64,000 bases of DNA from Pardosa pseudoannulata (lineage: Eukaryota; Arthropoda; Arachnida; Araneae; Lycosidae), in the NCBI GenBank assembly GCA_032207245.1, contig CM063501.1, positions 59,489,670 through 59,553,669 of the forward strand. Direction: 5' to 3'. The translations under genes and the position numbers were made by a program. The notes under the pieces are model-generated. The model was given only the letters and a program-made list of their open reading frames with translations, was not told where the DNA came from and did not search any database. Shown piece by piece: positions 1 to 12,249 of the stretch (position 1 is the first letter of the stretch; every line of letters starts with the position of its first letter).

Positions 1-322
1 CTTCACATAGGGACAAACTGAAGGGTCAACTAGCATGCCGTTCTATGTACAAGACACGTAACACCTGGGTCAACATTTGTGTGAAAAATATCTCTAGAAA
101 TATCTGTCTCCGCTAGCGTGTATCTCCTTTTTATTTGGAAATTTCCTAAATTGTCCGCTAGGGCCATGTAGGTTTATAATTGGCCAGGCCCCTTCTCTGA
201 GGGCGTAACCTGTAGCCCCAGTGGTCAATTTAGGTTAGGGGTTTAAAAGGGGAATGGAAAATGACGCGGGAATTTTTACCCTTGATTTACGTTCTGAAAA
301 CCCCTGAGAATTTTCCTTACAC
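1..322. other. Unassigned spacer
   Basis: Moderately AT-rich sequence with no open frame longer than a shadow and no recognised repeat ends. It runs straight into the (TA)n tract. Nothing further can be supported. Confidence 0.4.
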
Positions 323-1142
<820 letters not shown>

Positions 1143-1760
1143 TCTATCCTCGAATTTAGGAAGTGGTTATAATGGGAATGGATAGGGACATCCATATTGG
1201 ATTCTTGATGAGTTAGGGTTAGAATTATGACGTCATTCCTTTAACCATTTCATTTAATCACTTCTTATTTTAAATTATTTAAATATCGTCTGCATTATTT
1301 TCATAAATTTTATCACTGAACTTAGATATTAAGTAAATAATTTTCTTTTATATTTGGGTTGAATAATAGATTAGGTATATTTGTGATAATTTGAATTTAA
1401 TCATCGATTATTTTTTGTTGCAATGGAAATTTTTTCACCGGTATTAACAACAAATTCTTTCATAAAAGTCTATTAGTCTATTTCAAAGACTAATAAATAT
1501 CTAGCATTTAAGTTATATATCTTTGAAAGCCAAGAAGTTTGTTCATTTGTGTGTTTTTTATACATAACCAACTAAATGAATTGAACGTGATTCTAAACTG
1601 CATTCACAGTATCGGCAGACTTTTGACGTGTATGAAGATAAATTATTCAGAGTGTATCATATAATGTTCAGCTAAAAAACAAACCATTCTTTAACCTGTT
1701 TCATAGAGTACTTTACAATTCTGAAACATTAAAAATTTGACTAATCCCGTCATATGAGGG
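1143..1760 (-). repeat. Unclassified interspersed repeat R1, copy 1
   Basis: This segment matches the reverse complement of about 11360-12150. Landmarks shared in opposite orientation include the words around 'aaactgcattcaca', 'gaagtttgttcatttgtgtg' and 'ccatattggattcttgatga'. A third, short copy (14355-14440) starts with the same end, near 'tatgacaggatcag', before being cut by a (TA)n tract. Three copies with one common end suggest a mobile family. No ORF or clear terminal inverted repeat was found, so the class is unknown. Confidence 0.6.
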
Positions 1761-2885
1761 CTATATGCTTGTTTGTTAATAATACCTTAAAGAGGCATAT
1801 ATACACTCTCTCACATTACCATATGTATATACACATTCACACAACTCAGAAATCAAATTAGGTATTTATGTCTAAGTGTGTTAGACGAGTTTATGTGTAA
1901 AAATGTTGTATAGAACTTGAAAATTCCTTTTTTTTCTGTAAGGATTTTGCTTTAAAATAGTGCATAACAAACAAAAGAATATTAAAATCTGAAAACCTCT
2001 AAGCCTAATAAGTGTTTTGAAAATATTTAGCGATGTTATGAAATATGACAGAATATAATCCGAAAAATATTATCAAAACAAGATACTAAGAAAAAGCAGA
2101 GTGTTGCCATGTAAATAAAGAAACAGAATTTGAAATGAACCACAATAATTCTGATTATGAACATGTGTTCCATAAAACCCAGAGACATAAACATATGTTT
2201 AATCACCTTTTAATTCCACTTATTTCCGATCTACTTGATAACTTCCGCCAGAGACAGACAGTTTGAGAGGAAGAACTTTGTAGTCCATGGGTGTACGACT
2301 GTACATCATTATGTTCTTCATGAGCTAAACATGAAGTCTTTAAATCAAACCCATTAGGTTTCAATTTAGAGAGTATAGAGATGCTTGATTATTGTATGAA
2401 CACAGGGAATGTTTTGGTAATTCGTTTACGTATGAGGTTATTTGAGCAAGAAATGTACGAGGATATTTGTGGTGTTTCAAAATGAATTAAGAATCTTTAC
2501 TTTACTGTTTTTCGTAAGTATCATCCATACATTAATGCTAAAAAGCGCATAGCAAGATCATGCATTAACTATACTACCTTTTTGGTTAAACAGATGTGGA
2601 ATGTTGAATAAATGCATCGGAAAATTATCTTGACAGAAATTAGCAGTCATACACAATTTTTTACAACATCTGTTTTGTTTTTAGACTAAATTAATATAGA
2701 TGCAAAAATGCAAGCAATATCTATTTTTTCTTATGATGAGTGAAAGAAACTGATACAAAAATGTATCGGCTTAGTACCAATTTCATACAACAATACCAAT
2801 AATACAATTAAATGGACTGGAAATGTACACTTTTCAAAACAGAATCGTCCATATATCAATCCATATATAAATCATACATATATCA
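1761..2885. other. AT-rich spacer, nothing recognised
   Basis: No coding frame or structured repeat stands out. Minor direct repeats of short AT words only. Confidence 0.4.
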
Positions 2886-3062
2886 ATGGCTGAATAGTTA
2901 GTGCTATTATCTTTGGTACTGGTGTTTTTGTGGGTTTAAATATCAATTTGGCCTTTATGTTAGAACCTGTTAGGAATCGGATTTAAACAGTAAGTTCAGG
3001 TCTCATTAGTCCTCGTGTTGCAAAACAGAAGACCGTAGCTCTCCAAACTAAATCAAACCATT
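2886..3062 (+). mobile_element. tRNA-derived SINE, family S1, degraded copy
   Basis: It matches the better copies at 13370, 18584 (minus) and 63036. The head has a decayed 'ggctgaatagttagtgct' (A-box region), followed by the diagnostic 3' body with 'ggaatcggatttaaacagta', 'gtctcattagtcctcgtg' and 'agaccgtagctctccaaac'. The B-box part is too diverged to be an active pol III promoter. Non-coding. Confidence 0.65.
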
Positions 3063-3180
3063 CATAAGACTTCAATTAAAATAAGAAAATGGGAGACAGT
3101 TTCCATCCTTTTCAGTAGATTCGTTTTATTTTCAATAAACATTTTTACCGCATTCATTTAAACTCCTCGGCGCAACAGTT

Positions 3181-3368
3181 CCTAGGGAGACAGGGCCTAC
3201 GATTCCAGTTAGGTAGTCAACCTTACGCTGAACCCCCACTGTTTAGTTCTCAATCATGCTTGATACTCAGTTTGTCTACCCACTGAAGGGATGAAAGGCT
3301 GAGTCAACCTTGCCCAGTCCGCGGTTTGAACCTAGGACCTGTGTCATGGGAGAGCCGAAGCGCTACCC
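3181..3368 (-). mobile_element. Second tRNA-like SINE (family S2), minus strand
   Basis: Read on the minus strand, the segment begins with a tRNA-like head (GGGGTAGCGCTTCGGCTCTC, then a B-box-like GGTTCAAACC). A body follows containing 'gactgggcaaggttgactca' and 'cctttcatcccttcagtggg'. It is GC-richer than its surroundings, as expected for a recent retroposon. I recall similar bodies in invertebrate SINEs but cannot name the family. No clear target duplication was seen. Confidence 0.5.
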
Positions 3369-3584
3369 CAACCTAAATAAATGAATGTTATTCATCCCAT
3401 TCATTTACTTAACATAAAATTCATCGTGAGTTTAACCCTTTCTGCACGGGCGGTTGATATAGCTGCCAGAACGTGAACACTTTAAAAAGACTATGATTGA
3501 AATATAAACTAGGCATTCCTTTTCCACACTGTCTTTTATATAGCTGTCTCACTGTTTATACACCTGTCATCAGAAACATCGTTA

Positions 3585-4124
3585 TTAACCCCTTCCGGTA
3601 TGATTTATTAATGAAAAACTGTGCGTGAAGTAACCATTTATTTTTTATTTAAAAAAACTTGTTTTATTTTACAATTCTAACATATTCTTAATTAAAATCC
3701 ACTTTTTACATGGTGTTAAGTATCAGAAACGGTAAAATTAAGATAATAGACTTCAAGCTGGTGGTACTTTTCAAAACAAAGTGCAAAGGAATTCTGAATT
3801 GTTTACATCGCCAGAGAGTCTAATTTCTAATTTGATTCTTGTAATACACATGGCATTTCTTAGTAGGTTTTCTTTTATTCTGACTCTTCAATTTGGCAGT
3901 TACTTGTACAAAGAAACTTTAAATAAGCAATATGTAATACTGACCTGGGATTTCCACAAGTAACAAAAGTGTTGCTAAATTCAGTACACTAGAAATTTTA
4001 AACTAAATTAATTATCATATTTATCAGTAACTTTAGTCGCATGACGAGTGTAGCTCGTCATTGTGCGGTATGGAATGAAAAACCAATGACGAGCTAGACT
4101 AGTCATATTACCAGAAGGGGTAAA
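3585..4124. mobile_element. piggyBac-like MITE (TTAA), non-coding
   Basis: The left end is TTAA followed by CCCCTTCCGGTATGAT. The right end reads, on the opposite strand, CCCCTTCTGGTAATATGA, giving inverted ends of about 13 bp. The right flanking tetramer is TAAA rather than TTAA, presumably mutated. An internal palindrome lies near 4041-4061 (tgacgag...ctcgtca). There is no ORF. An alternative outer left end is TTAA-CCCTTTCTGC at 3432. Confidence 0.5.
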
Positions 4125-5596
4125 TCACAGATTTTATCTTCTTACTTCCAGAAGAATACATTTCTTTTTCTCAAAAGGAGGAAAACACTAAAGCTTACTC
4201 TCCGATCTTCATTTACTTGAATGTCGACAAAACTCACAAGCAAAGAAGTTAAAATACTAAAATGATAAAATATTTCAAAATAGATACTCTTAATGAAAAG
4301 AAGCTTATAAGACATTAAAGACGTTGATTTTTAAAGGATTAATGTTCCATTATAATTTCCAAATGGTTTTAGTCTTCTTGAAGCCAAATGTTAATTGTCT
4401 CTTGATAGTAAGGTACTGGATTCAAATAAAGAAGTAAACGTTGATGGGTGAATAACAAATATAAAATACACGGAAAAATTTCGTCTTCATAAAACCAAAA
4501 TATCTAGCGTAAACCAAAGGCTGGCTTTAATTAAATATGTTATGTGTTAAGGAAATATTACCAATACTATCTGCTGTGGTGTAGTACATTGCTGTTGTTA
4601 TTTCAAAGTCATTTATAACCCAAAGTAGCTTTATATCGTCTTTAATTATAGTAAAATACCACTGATCTATATTACAATGTTCAAATATAGAACAAACGAC
4701 AAGGAAATATGCAAAAAATATATAAAATATTAAAAGAAAAAGAAGCACTCCACGTGCTACGTCTAAAAAAATGCCAATGTCCAAGAAAACTCTGCATTCT
4801 TTTCCTTCCTTCTTTCAACTCAGGCAACCCTATACTTTTTTTCATTATCCTGTGCTGATGTGTTCGTTGTTCCATTGTGATTTTTACAATGCGCCCTTTC
4901 CCGGCTTTGCCCAGAAGGACCGGGACTCCAAGGATGGTATTGAATCGCCTCCTGGAGACCAATCACAACTCTCCAGTGCAGTGCAATATTTTCACTGGCC
5001 ACACCACACGCTTCCTGGAGTCGCTAAAAATACTTGGACATTCAACCCACAACGTGTGAGTGCGGTAAGCAAATCAGTTTCGCAAACCTTATGTTAAACA
5101 TAGCTGTACTCTCACACTATCTACCTATTATAAACTAAGATTCCTATTATAAACTCAGACTACCTATTATTAACTAAGATTCTTAACATTGATACCAATA
5201 TAATTGCTTTAAATTTTAAACTACATGAATGATTTTACCTTCATAAAACCAAATATAAAATGTCTCGTATTAGATACGAAAAACTTATTATATTTGTTTT
5301 AACATTGTCATTAATGAATCAATATTATTTAAACATAAAACAAAGCTTAAAAATGTAATTCTTTTTTAAAATGGGAGAAAGTTTGAATCTACATTTTGAT
5401 TAAAATAAGGCTAAAAAATTATAACATTTTTTTAAAACACTTAACATATAAAAATACCTCAATCCTCAACTTTTCTCGCATTAAGTACATTTTTTCATGA
5501 CTTTTTATCAGCGTTGCAGGGCTTCCAACTATCTACTAATAAGATACGACAGATTTTTATTCCATTAAATAAAAGAAATTCCATTCTCTACATGAA
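4125..5596. other. Spacer with a GC-richer patch at 4760-5095
   Basis: The patch at about 4760-5095 is markedly GC-richer than its flanks and carries overlapping open frames on both strands of up to 108 codons. None shows a domain I recognise, and open frames in three registers suggest base composition rather than coding. It may be an unrecognised repeat fragment or a decayed exon. Confidence 0.35.
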
Positions 5597-6094
5597 TCAT
5601 CCGAGAGTATTTGAAACTGCTCTAAAACTACATTTTGAATTTCGATTCTTTTCCAGAGACGAAAGCATTGATTGAAATAACACTTTTTTACTCCTGTGAA
5701 AATACTCCCTTTTTCTGGTATCTCTAGATATTAAACTTTGACAGTCAATTCGAGAAACATATATACGAAGTTTTGAAAAAAAAACTTTCAGGAGAAAAAA
5801 GAAACTTAAATTTTTTAAAAGTCTTTCTCCCGGTGTTTTTCTCGTATTATTGATGTATCTATTGATCCATTTATTTTTTTCCAAGTGCATGTTAGATTTA
5901 CTTTCGTGTTTTTTTTTTTTTTTTTTTTTTTTTTTGCCTTTTAATACAAAAGGAGAAAAAATAAAGTTAAAACCTAATACAGTATAACGTACCAGTTTGG
6001 TATCAAGGATGATAGCTGAAGAAGTAAGGTCCAAATCCTTCTAATTTCATGCATACTCATATAGCTCTAAAAACAACATAAAATATTGGTCTCT
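5597..6094. repeat. Diverged repeat shared with 11110-11290, plus poly-T tract
   Basis: The sequence at about 5625-5790 recurs in the same orientation at about 11115-11285, with shared words such as 'aatttcgattcttttc' and 'gattgaaataaca'. A poly-T run sits at about 5910-5935. The 145-codon minus-strand frame across it includes the homopolymer and is not credible as a gene. Confidence 0.5.
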
Positions 6095-6098
6095 ATCT

Positions 6099-6396
6099 TG
6101 TAGCGAGCGAGTACTTCGTTATCCTTCCACCGCCGCCGCGCCGAGAGAAGTTCGCCTCTATCGCGCAACTAATTAACGCAGTTCAATGCGCACGTACTCT
6201 GGGCACTCTCTCTCCCAGCTAGGAGAGAAGGTAGTAGATAAGAAGCTGGTAGGGAAAGCGTAGTCGTTCTATCTCTCCCCTGCCGTTCGAGCTGAGCAAG
6301 GCTCAACTGTTGTTGCTTCGTACAAATATATATATAAATGGAATTTTAATATAACCTTCTGATGAGTGAGTGATTTCACCATACCAGTACACCACA
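6099..6396 (+). repeat. 5' LTR of element A
   Basis: Starts TGTAGCGAGCGAG and ends CACCACA. It is 298 bp, nearly identical to 8577-8874. A GC-rich block (ccgccgccgcgccgag) lies near the start. The stretch 'acaaatatatatataaatgg' near 6319 could hold a TATA-like element, but no start site can be proven. Confidence 0.93.
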
Positions 6397-6411
6397 TGGT
6401 GACCAGGACGG
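6397..6411 (+). promoter_or_regulatory. Primer-binding site, tRNA-Trp-like
   Basis: Directly after the LTR comes TGGTGACCAGGACGG. It resembles the complement of a tRNA-Trp 3' end (TGGTGACCCCGACGTGA, from memory), with a few mismatches. Position and the TGG start fit a minus-strand primer site. Confidence 0.7.
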
Positions 6412-6486
6412 AACTTTTACAATTTTTTTAGTGTTGTTTTCCCACGCAAGCATTTATTACGAGTTCAACCATCCTCGACTACCGCC

Positions 6487-7218
6487 ATGACTGAAGTAAC
6501 TGCTGTAAAAATACCATTCTACAACCATGCAGATCCAGCACTGTGGCTGCAAATGTGCGAAGCCACTTTTCAACTCGCAACGCCTAAGCCGATAATCGAG
6601 AGCCGAACTAAATTCAACTACGTCGTTTCCCACTTATCTCCGGAAGCCGCTTCTATCGTACGCGACATTATCTTAGCACCAAACCAAGATGACCCGTACA
6701 GCCACTTCGCTAGTGAACTGGTGAAACGTGCCGGCAAATCTTCGCACGCTGAGATACGAAGACTACTCGCCGGGGAAGAGCTCGGAGACCGGAAGCCTTC
6801 AGAACTACTCCGTGTCATGCAACGACGTTCTTCAGCGCATAACATTCCTATGGACGTTTTACTAGAATTGTTTATCCAGCAGTTACCTGCAAACGTACAG
6901 ACTATTTTAGCAGCTATTTCACCGCTGACGCCAGACAAAGCTGCTGAGATAGCGGACCGGATATTAGAGGTTACACCAGTCACTATGAATGTCGCAGAAG
7001 TCGGAAATAATTCCTCCGAAATTGAAGAATTACGTAAACAAATTTCCGAACTGAAGCTGCAAGTTCAGAAACTTTCAAATGCACGCAGGAGAAACCGTTC
7101 GAGAAGTCTGTACCGGCATGAAAACTCCAGGCAAGTGTGTTTTTATCATAAAAAATTTGGTATTAATGCAAAAAAATGCACTCCTTGGTGTTCAAAAAAC
7201 AAGGGAAGCAACGAGTAG
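6487..7218 (+). CDS. gag: Gag-like protein of element A
   Basis: This 243-codon ORF starts at an ATG 90 bp past the LTR. It encodes a Gag of the type common in arthropod gypsy elements: an N-terminal capsid-like region containing 'ALWLQMCEATFQL' and 'LSPEAASIVRDII', a central 'AEIRRLLAGEELGDRKPSEL' motif, and a C-terminal cysteine/histidine cluster CFYHKKFG..AKKC...C in place of a classical zinc knuckle. A short coiled coil (EIEELRKQISELKLQVQKL) precedes the basic tail. The frame is intact. Its 3' end overlaps the protease frame by 43 bp and contains a slippery heptamer. The role is packaging of element RNA into a particle; function of this copy is unproven. Confidence 0.88.
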   Translation: MTEVTAVKIPFYNHADPALWLQMCEATFQLATPKPIIESRTKFNYVVSHLSPEAASIVRDIILAPNQDDPYSHFASELVKRAGKSSHAEIRRLLAGEELGDRKPSELLRVMQRRSSAHNIPMDVLLELFIQQLPANVQTILAAISPLTPDKAAEIADRILEVTPVTMNVAEVGNNSSEIEELRKQISELKLQVQKLSNARRRNRSRSLYRHENSRQVCFYHKKFGINAKKCTPWCSKNKGSNE

Positions 7219-7685
7219 AGGCGACATACTCCTTGCCCCACCACTCTCGTCGCCTGTTTGTGAGAGATAAACGAAATAATATTTCATTCCTGATTGATAC
7301 AGGCAGTGACGTGTCAATAATTCCTGCATCTATTTCTCAAAGGAAACAAAATTCTTTACGAACCTTATGCGCAGCAAATTCTTCTGCAATTAAAGTGTAT
7401 GGAAAAAAACTTTTGCGTCTTGATTTCAATTTGCGTAGACCGTTTACATGGTCATTTTTAGTAGGTTCTGTTTCCATTCCAATTCTTGGTGCAGATTTCT
7501 TATATTACTTCAATCTATCTCCTGATCTCCGCAATAAGAGTTTAGTTGATTTAACAACAAAACTGTCCACTAAAGGGATTCTACGAGTCGCTTCGATCCA
7601 CTCCGTAAAAGCTGTGGATGGCGATACAATTTATCACAACCTACTTCGAAACCGCTCAGACAACATGCAGAGTTTTGATAAATAA
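7176..7685 (+). pseudogene. pro: Retroviral-type aspartic protease, joined to deletion junction
   Basis: The frame lies at -1 relative to gag. It contains the aspartic protease active site FLIDTGSDVSIIPA (residues about 45-58) and a later 'ILGADFLYYFNL', which matches the family's C-terminal G-A-D-F-L block. A short linker typical of the region before reverse transcriptase follows ('DGDTIYHNLLR'). The frame then ends soon after, because RT and RNase H have been deleted and integrase continues in another frame. The protease domain itself looks complete. The natural start is by frameshift from gag; the ATG at 7176 lies inside gag. Confidence 0.85.
7194..7200 (+). promoter_or_regulatory. Canonical -1 frameshift heptamer A AAA AAC
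   Basis: Within the gag/protease overlap, gag codons TCA-AAA-AAC make the heptamer A AAA AAC in exactly the zero-frame phasing required for -1 slippage. Sliding back one base enters the protease frame, which is open from 7176 to 7685. This fits translation of Gag-Pro(-Pol) by frameshifting. A downstream pseudoknot was not worked out. Confidence 0.75.
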
Positions 7686-8418
7686 TTGGATATCTTGGTT
7701 TGGTTGTCCTATTTCCATTACAACCGATCAGGGACGAAATTTTGAATCTCATTTATTTAATGAGCTAATGCAAATTTTAGGTACACATCGCATCCGCACT
7801 ACTGCCTATCACCCTCAGTCTAATGGACTAATCGAAAGGTTTCATAGACAGCTTAAAAGTACGATAATGACGCATAGCAACCCAAAATGGACTGAAATTC
7901 TTCCAATTGTTCTATTAGGTATACGATCCGCCTTTAAAAACGATATAAATGCGACATGTGCTGAACTTGTGTACCCAACCACGCTTACATTACCATCGGA
8001 CATGTTCAACATTTCAAATTCTGTTATTCCTTCAGAATCTTATGTTTCGCCACTCCGGTATCTCATGAACTCAATACAACCAATACCAACCTCCAGGCAT
8101 GGCCCCACATCAATTTACGTTCATCCAGCACTTCGAACTTGTTCGCACGTATTTTTAAGGATCGATTCTGTCAAGCCTCCACTAAAACCACCCTATACAG
8201 GACCTCACCCAGTTGTAAAACGCACGGACAAAACCTTTATCATTCAAGTGAATAACAAAAATTTGACCGTTACAATAGATCGCTTAAAACCTGCATATAT
8301 GTGGTTGGAACAAATAGAAGCCCCAATAATCCCTGACCACTCAAAAATTATCAAAGCAAAGAACACTCGAAAAGGGCTACGTGTTCATTTCTCGAAAAAC
8401 CTAACCACTACAATATAA
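7618..8418 (+). pseudogene. Integrase, C-terminal two thirds
   Basis: The open frame of 266 codons carries the second and third catalytic signatures of a retroviral-type integrase: 'ITTDQGRNFES' (Asp) and 'HPQSNGLIERFHRQLK' (Glu). A C-terminal region with 'PPYTGPHPVV' and 'VTIDRLKPAY', typical of the GPY-like tail, follows. The zinc-binding N-terminus and the first catalytic Asp are absent, removed by the internal deletion. The first residues up to about the TAQTT motif may belong to the deletion junction. Not functional as integrase on its own. Confidence 0.87.
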
Positions 8419-8563
8419 GGGAATACATGTATATTTATATTTATTGCCTGTATGTATATATTTATTACGTGTATTGTATTATGGCCGAATGAAGGGATGA
8501 GAGAGATTGACGAACGCAATTCAAATATATTTTTCTTAAATTTTATCGTTCACTTTTGTTCAC

Positions 8564-8571
8564 TGGGGGGA
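8564..8571 (+). promoter_or_regulatory. Candidate polypurine tract of element A
   Basis: The run tgggggga lies just upstream of the 3' LTR, where plus-strand priming occurs in gypsy elements. Its distance from the LTR (about 5 bp) is slightly more than usual. Confidence 0.5.
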
Positions 8572-8576
8572 TACTC

Positions 8577-8874
8577 TGTAGCGAGCGAGTACTTCGTTAT
8601 CCTTCCACCGCCGCCGCGCCGAGGGAAGTTCGCCTCTAGCGCGCAACTAATTAACGCAGTTCAATGCGCACGTACTCTGGGCACTCTCTCTCCCAGCTAG
8701 GAGAGAAGGTAGTAGATAAGAAGCTGGTAGGGAAAGCGTAGTCGTTCTATCTCTCCCCTGCCGTTCGAGCTGAGCAAGGCTCAACTGTTGTTGCTTCGTA
8801 CAAATATATATATAAATGGAATTTTAATATAACCTTCTGACTAGTGAGTGATTTCACCATACCAGTACACCACA
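8577..8874 (+). repeat. 3' LTR of element A
   Basis: 298 bp, starting TGTAGCGAGCG and ending ACACCACA, followed by the target duplication ATCT. Seen differences from the 5' LTR include gagaga/gaggga near the GC-rich block and gatgag/gactag near the end. Confidence 0.93.
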
Positions 8875-8878
8875 ATCT

Positions 8879-9394
8879 CATTAGCCACCGTGTATCTTAA
8901 ATCAATTATGTAACAACAAGCTACGTTCAGGTCCAAATCCAAATTTATCTTCATGTGCATAAATTCAGAGATATATCAGAAAAAGTCAGCTATACCTCCC
9001 AAAATAATTTTGGAATGATACATAGCATTATGATCGAATATATTCGAAATCCTTCTATCTGGCTATAATCCATAGCATTATTAATAGTTATATAGATAAT
9101 TTTCGTTACATAGATATCTCGTTCTGATCCAAAATTTTAACTTCCCCCAGTTGAGGAAAACAGACATTACTATACAGACTATATAGGGAAAATATATGCA
9201 ATATATATTGTGTATGTAAGTATGTAAAATTGATTGTATTTTGTATGTAGAGTTGAAACACAAAGAATTTTTAAGCTAGTGCTACACTCTAGTGTTAATT
9301 ATAAACCTTACGAATCACCAAAAGTAAGTAATTTTATTGATCTTAGGTTCATCGTTCAAATGTTTTGACAATACAAAATTGTTGCCAGTCTATT
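8879..9394. other. AT-rich spacer, nothing recognised
   Basis: No credible coding frame or repeat end was seen between element A and the diverged repeat that follows. Confidence 0.4.
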
Positions 9395-10450
9395 TCTATC
9401 TAATTTTTGCCCCTCATATAAAATATTCTATCATTTATCAGTGTTGTTACGAATTGCCCAATCGTAGAGTTCGTGAAATGAGTAGTCTTTCAATACAGAA
9501 CAGAAGAATTACAAAATTTATTTATATTGCAAATAAAACATGCTTACAACGGTCAATGGCGAAAAACTGGCTAGGTTGTCGACAATACAAAACTCTCTTA
9601 AGTGACACAGGTGTGGATACTAACACGCTTTTAAGCTGACTGACCCTTTTTCTGATATCCGCAGACTTTATATAGGCTCTCAAAAGCCTGGAATGTTCTC
9701 GAAGGCACTAGTAACCAACGGCCGCCAAACATGTCTCCAATTCGCCAAACATGGCGATATATCACCAAATTGGCATTAAAAATTAGTGATCTAAAAACAT
9801 CGCCAGGTGGCCAATATCTCGCCAATTTGGCGACTTCCAGGGAATTACAAAATATAAAACAAAAATACAGGTAAATTTAAGAAATTTGCAACACAATGGC
9901 CGCAATTCAATGGAAGCAATGGCGAATAATAAATGACAATAATAAATTAGACAATAATAATAATAAATTTTTGCCGATCATATGAAATATTATCTCATTT
10001 ATCAGTGTGATGTTGCGAGGTTACAAGTTCACCGATTAATGGAACTTTTTGGTAAAAATATACAACAAAATTTATTGAAAATTTTAAATAAACAGAAATA
10101 CAAATCAGCATTATTAATCATGAATAATCCTGGAATAGAAACTCGTTAGAAAAAATCACAAAAAAAAAATCATCAGGTTTATTTTACTTCAACACCTCTA
10201 CAAGAAAGTTCCTAAAACAGATTTTGTATGATTAACCATCTGAATTGAGATAGCGAGTCGTAACTCCATCTATGGAGTCTCATAATCTTTGGGCACAGAT
10301 CTTTCTCGAAGATTCCAGACATAAAATGTCGCCAAAACCATCACCAACTTGACGACTTTGATGTCATTTGCAAGAAATTCTGCGACAAAAACTAGTTGCT
10401 AATAACAACACCGCCGAGCCGATATATCTCCAAATTGACGAGGTACAAAA
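9395..10450 (+). repeat. Two diverged tandem copies of a TGGCGA-rich repeat
   Basis: The segment from about 9395 to 9845 ('cccctcatataaaatattct...atcatttatcagtgt') is echoed at about 9975-10445 ('ccgatcatatgaaatattat...ctcatttatcagtgt'). Both end in runs of TGGCGA/TCGCCA words such as tcgccaatttggcga at about 9819. The copies are well diverged. No ORF is conserved between them. Confidence 0.55.
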
Positions 10451-11359
10451 GAAATGTTATGTAAATATTAAGCACACGGATCTCCATAATGGATGAATTT
10501 TCAAGCTTCAAGTCCGTAATAGTGTATATTAGTGTATTATTTGTTATGATGTCAAAATATGTATAAATACTTTTTGCTTTCCTTTGCGCAAAATTTTGAA
10601 GTTTTATTAATAATTTCTTTTCTACACGTTCATGTCACTCAATTATGATTATTAAATTCTCCTAGGAAGCATGCACTTTAGAGTGAAAATCAGTGACGTA
10701 TGTAAAAGAAACTTGAGTTTACACTTGCATTACTAGTGCTAAAATAACTCGCCTAGCACAGAATTTATTAAGGCATCATTTATCAGATATGCAAATTCCC
10801 CTCCCGAATTTCGTTTATCTAGCCCGACTCCTTGGCGTTAAAATTTTATTTTCCGCCAGTGTGTACATATACATTTCAAAATTTAACTTTGGGGTGTGTA
10901 TATTTCACTTTCTTCACTTGCAATGCATAAGTGTTTTTAAATACATTACTTAAAATAACGAAACTTCATATTTTTAATGTAACTTTTGTTAAAGGACTTG
11001 TAAAAATTTAATTTTAAAACAAGAAGAAACTATTATTACCCTATTCATTAAGAACAGATTTAATGAATCTGAAATAACTTTTTTTTCTGAAAATTATTAT
11101 GTTCCTTTAAGATAATAAAAACTGCATTTTAAATTTCGATTCTTTTCGAGAGACGAAAACATTGATTGAAATAACAATTGTTTCTTCAGTCTCCAGTCAA
11201 AATGTTCTTTTTTTTCTCTACTTCGATATATTGAACTTCAACATGCAATTTAAGAAACGAATGTACCGTCCTTCAATGAAAAACTTTTATTTAGTTCATA
11301 ACCTTTGTTTAAAATCAAGGGGTCTTGTATTTATATAGTTATTAATTATTCCTATACTA
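10451..11359. other. AT-rich spacer, includes repeat copy at 11115-11285
   Basis: Mostly featureless. The part at about 11115-11285 matches 5625-5790. No gene is visible. Confidence 0.4.
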
Positions 11360-12150
11360 GCGTAACCTGTCATATGACAGGATCAGAAGAAAATTTAATT
11401 TTCTAGAATTGTAAAGTACTTTATGAGGGAGGTAAAAAATATTTTGTTTTTTGGCTGAGAATCATCTGGAACACGCTCAATAATTTGTTTATCTTCATAC
11501 TCCTGTAAAGTCTCCCTTTACTGTGAATGCAGTTTAGAATTATGTTCAATTCATTTAGTCAAACCGTGTGGTTATGTATGAAAAACAAACACACAAACGA
11601 ACAAACTTCTTAATTTTCAAAGATATATAATTGAAACACTAGATATTTATTAATCCGTGAAATAGGCTCCTGGAGAAGAATTTATGAGAAGATTTTATTG
11701 TTAATACCAATGATAAATTTTCATTGCAACATAAAATATTCGATGATTAAATATAAAATTATCACATATGTACCTAATATATTATTTAAGCCAAATATAA
11801 AATAAAATTATTTAAGTCATATCTACGTTCAGCGATAAAACGTATGAAAATAATACAGACGATATTTAAATAATTTAAAATAAGAAAAAACTAAATGAGA
11901 TAGTTAAAAAATGACGCCATAAAGCTAGAAAAAAATGATATTTTTACCTATTTATTTATAAATGGATAAATTTAATAGCCTGCTCATAACCAGAGAAAAT
12001 AGTGCTTGAAATAAGGGCATTAAAAGCTCGAAAAGGTGGTAAGGCGTGGATTAAGAACGTTGCTAACCCTAACTCATCAAAAATCCAATATGGATGCCTC
12101 TATTCATTCCAGGTCCAACCGTTTCATTAATTTGAGGACGGACGGACAGA
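11360..12150 (+). repeat. Unclassified interspersed repeat R1, copy 2
   Basis: This is the longest copy of the family that appears inverted at 1143-1760. One end reads 'cctgtcatatgacaggatca' and contains the palindrome cctgtcatatgacagg at 11367-11382. That same end occurs at 14355. The other end includes 'caatatggatgcctctattc'. No ORF. Confidence 0.6.
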
Positions 12151-12249
12151 TAACATTGGCTATAATTATATAGGGGATAGAAATAAAGATAATGTTAGAT
12201 GAATTATCTAACTAATTATCGGATCTCATATATAAATTTTTCTATCCAA

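Larger units (their letters stand above)
6099..8874 (+). mobile_element. Ty3/gypsy LTR retrotransposon A, internally deleted
   Basis: Two 298-bp LTRs (6099-6396 and 8577-8874) begin TG and end CA and differ at only about four positions, so the insertion is fairly recent. The flanks carry the same 4-bp target duplication ATCT (6095-6098 and 8875-8878), which shows that this is one intact insertion event. Inside, in order, lie a primer-binding site, gag, protease and the C-terminal half of integrase. Reverse transcriptase, RNase H and the integrase N-terminus are missing, so the copy cannot move without a helper. Confidence 0.93.

Noticed and set aside
4771..5097. 108-codon frame in a GC-richer patch as a host exon
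   Set aside because: Competing frames of similar length exist on both strands, no domain or splice structure could be supported, and base composition alone explains openness.
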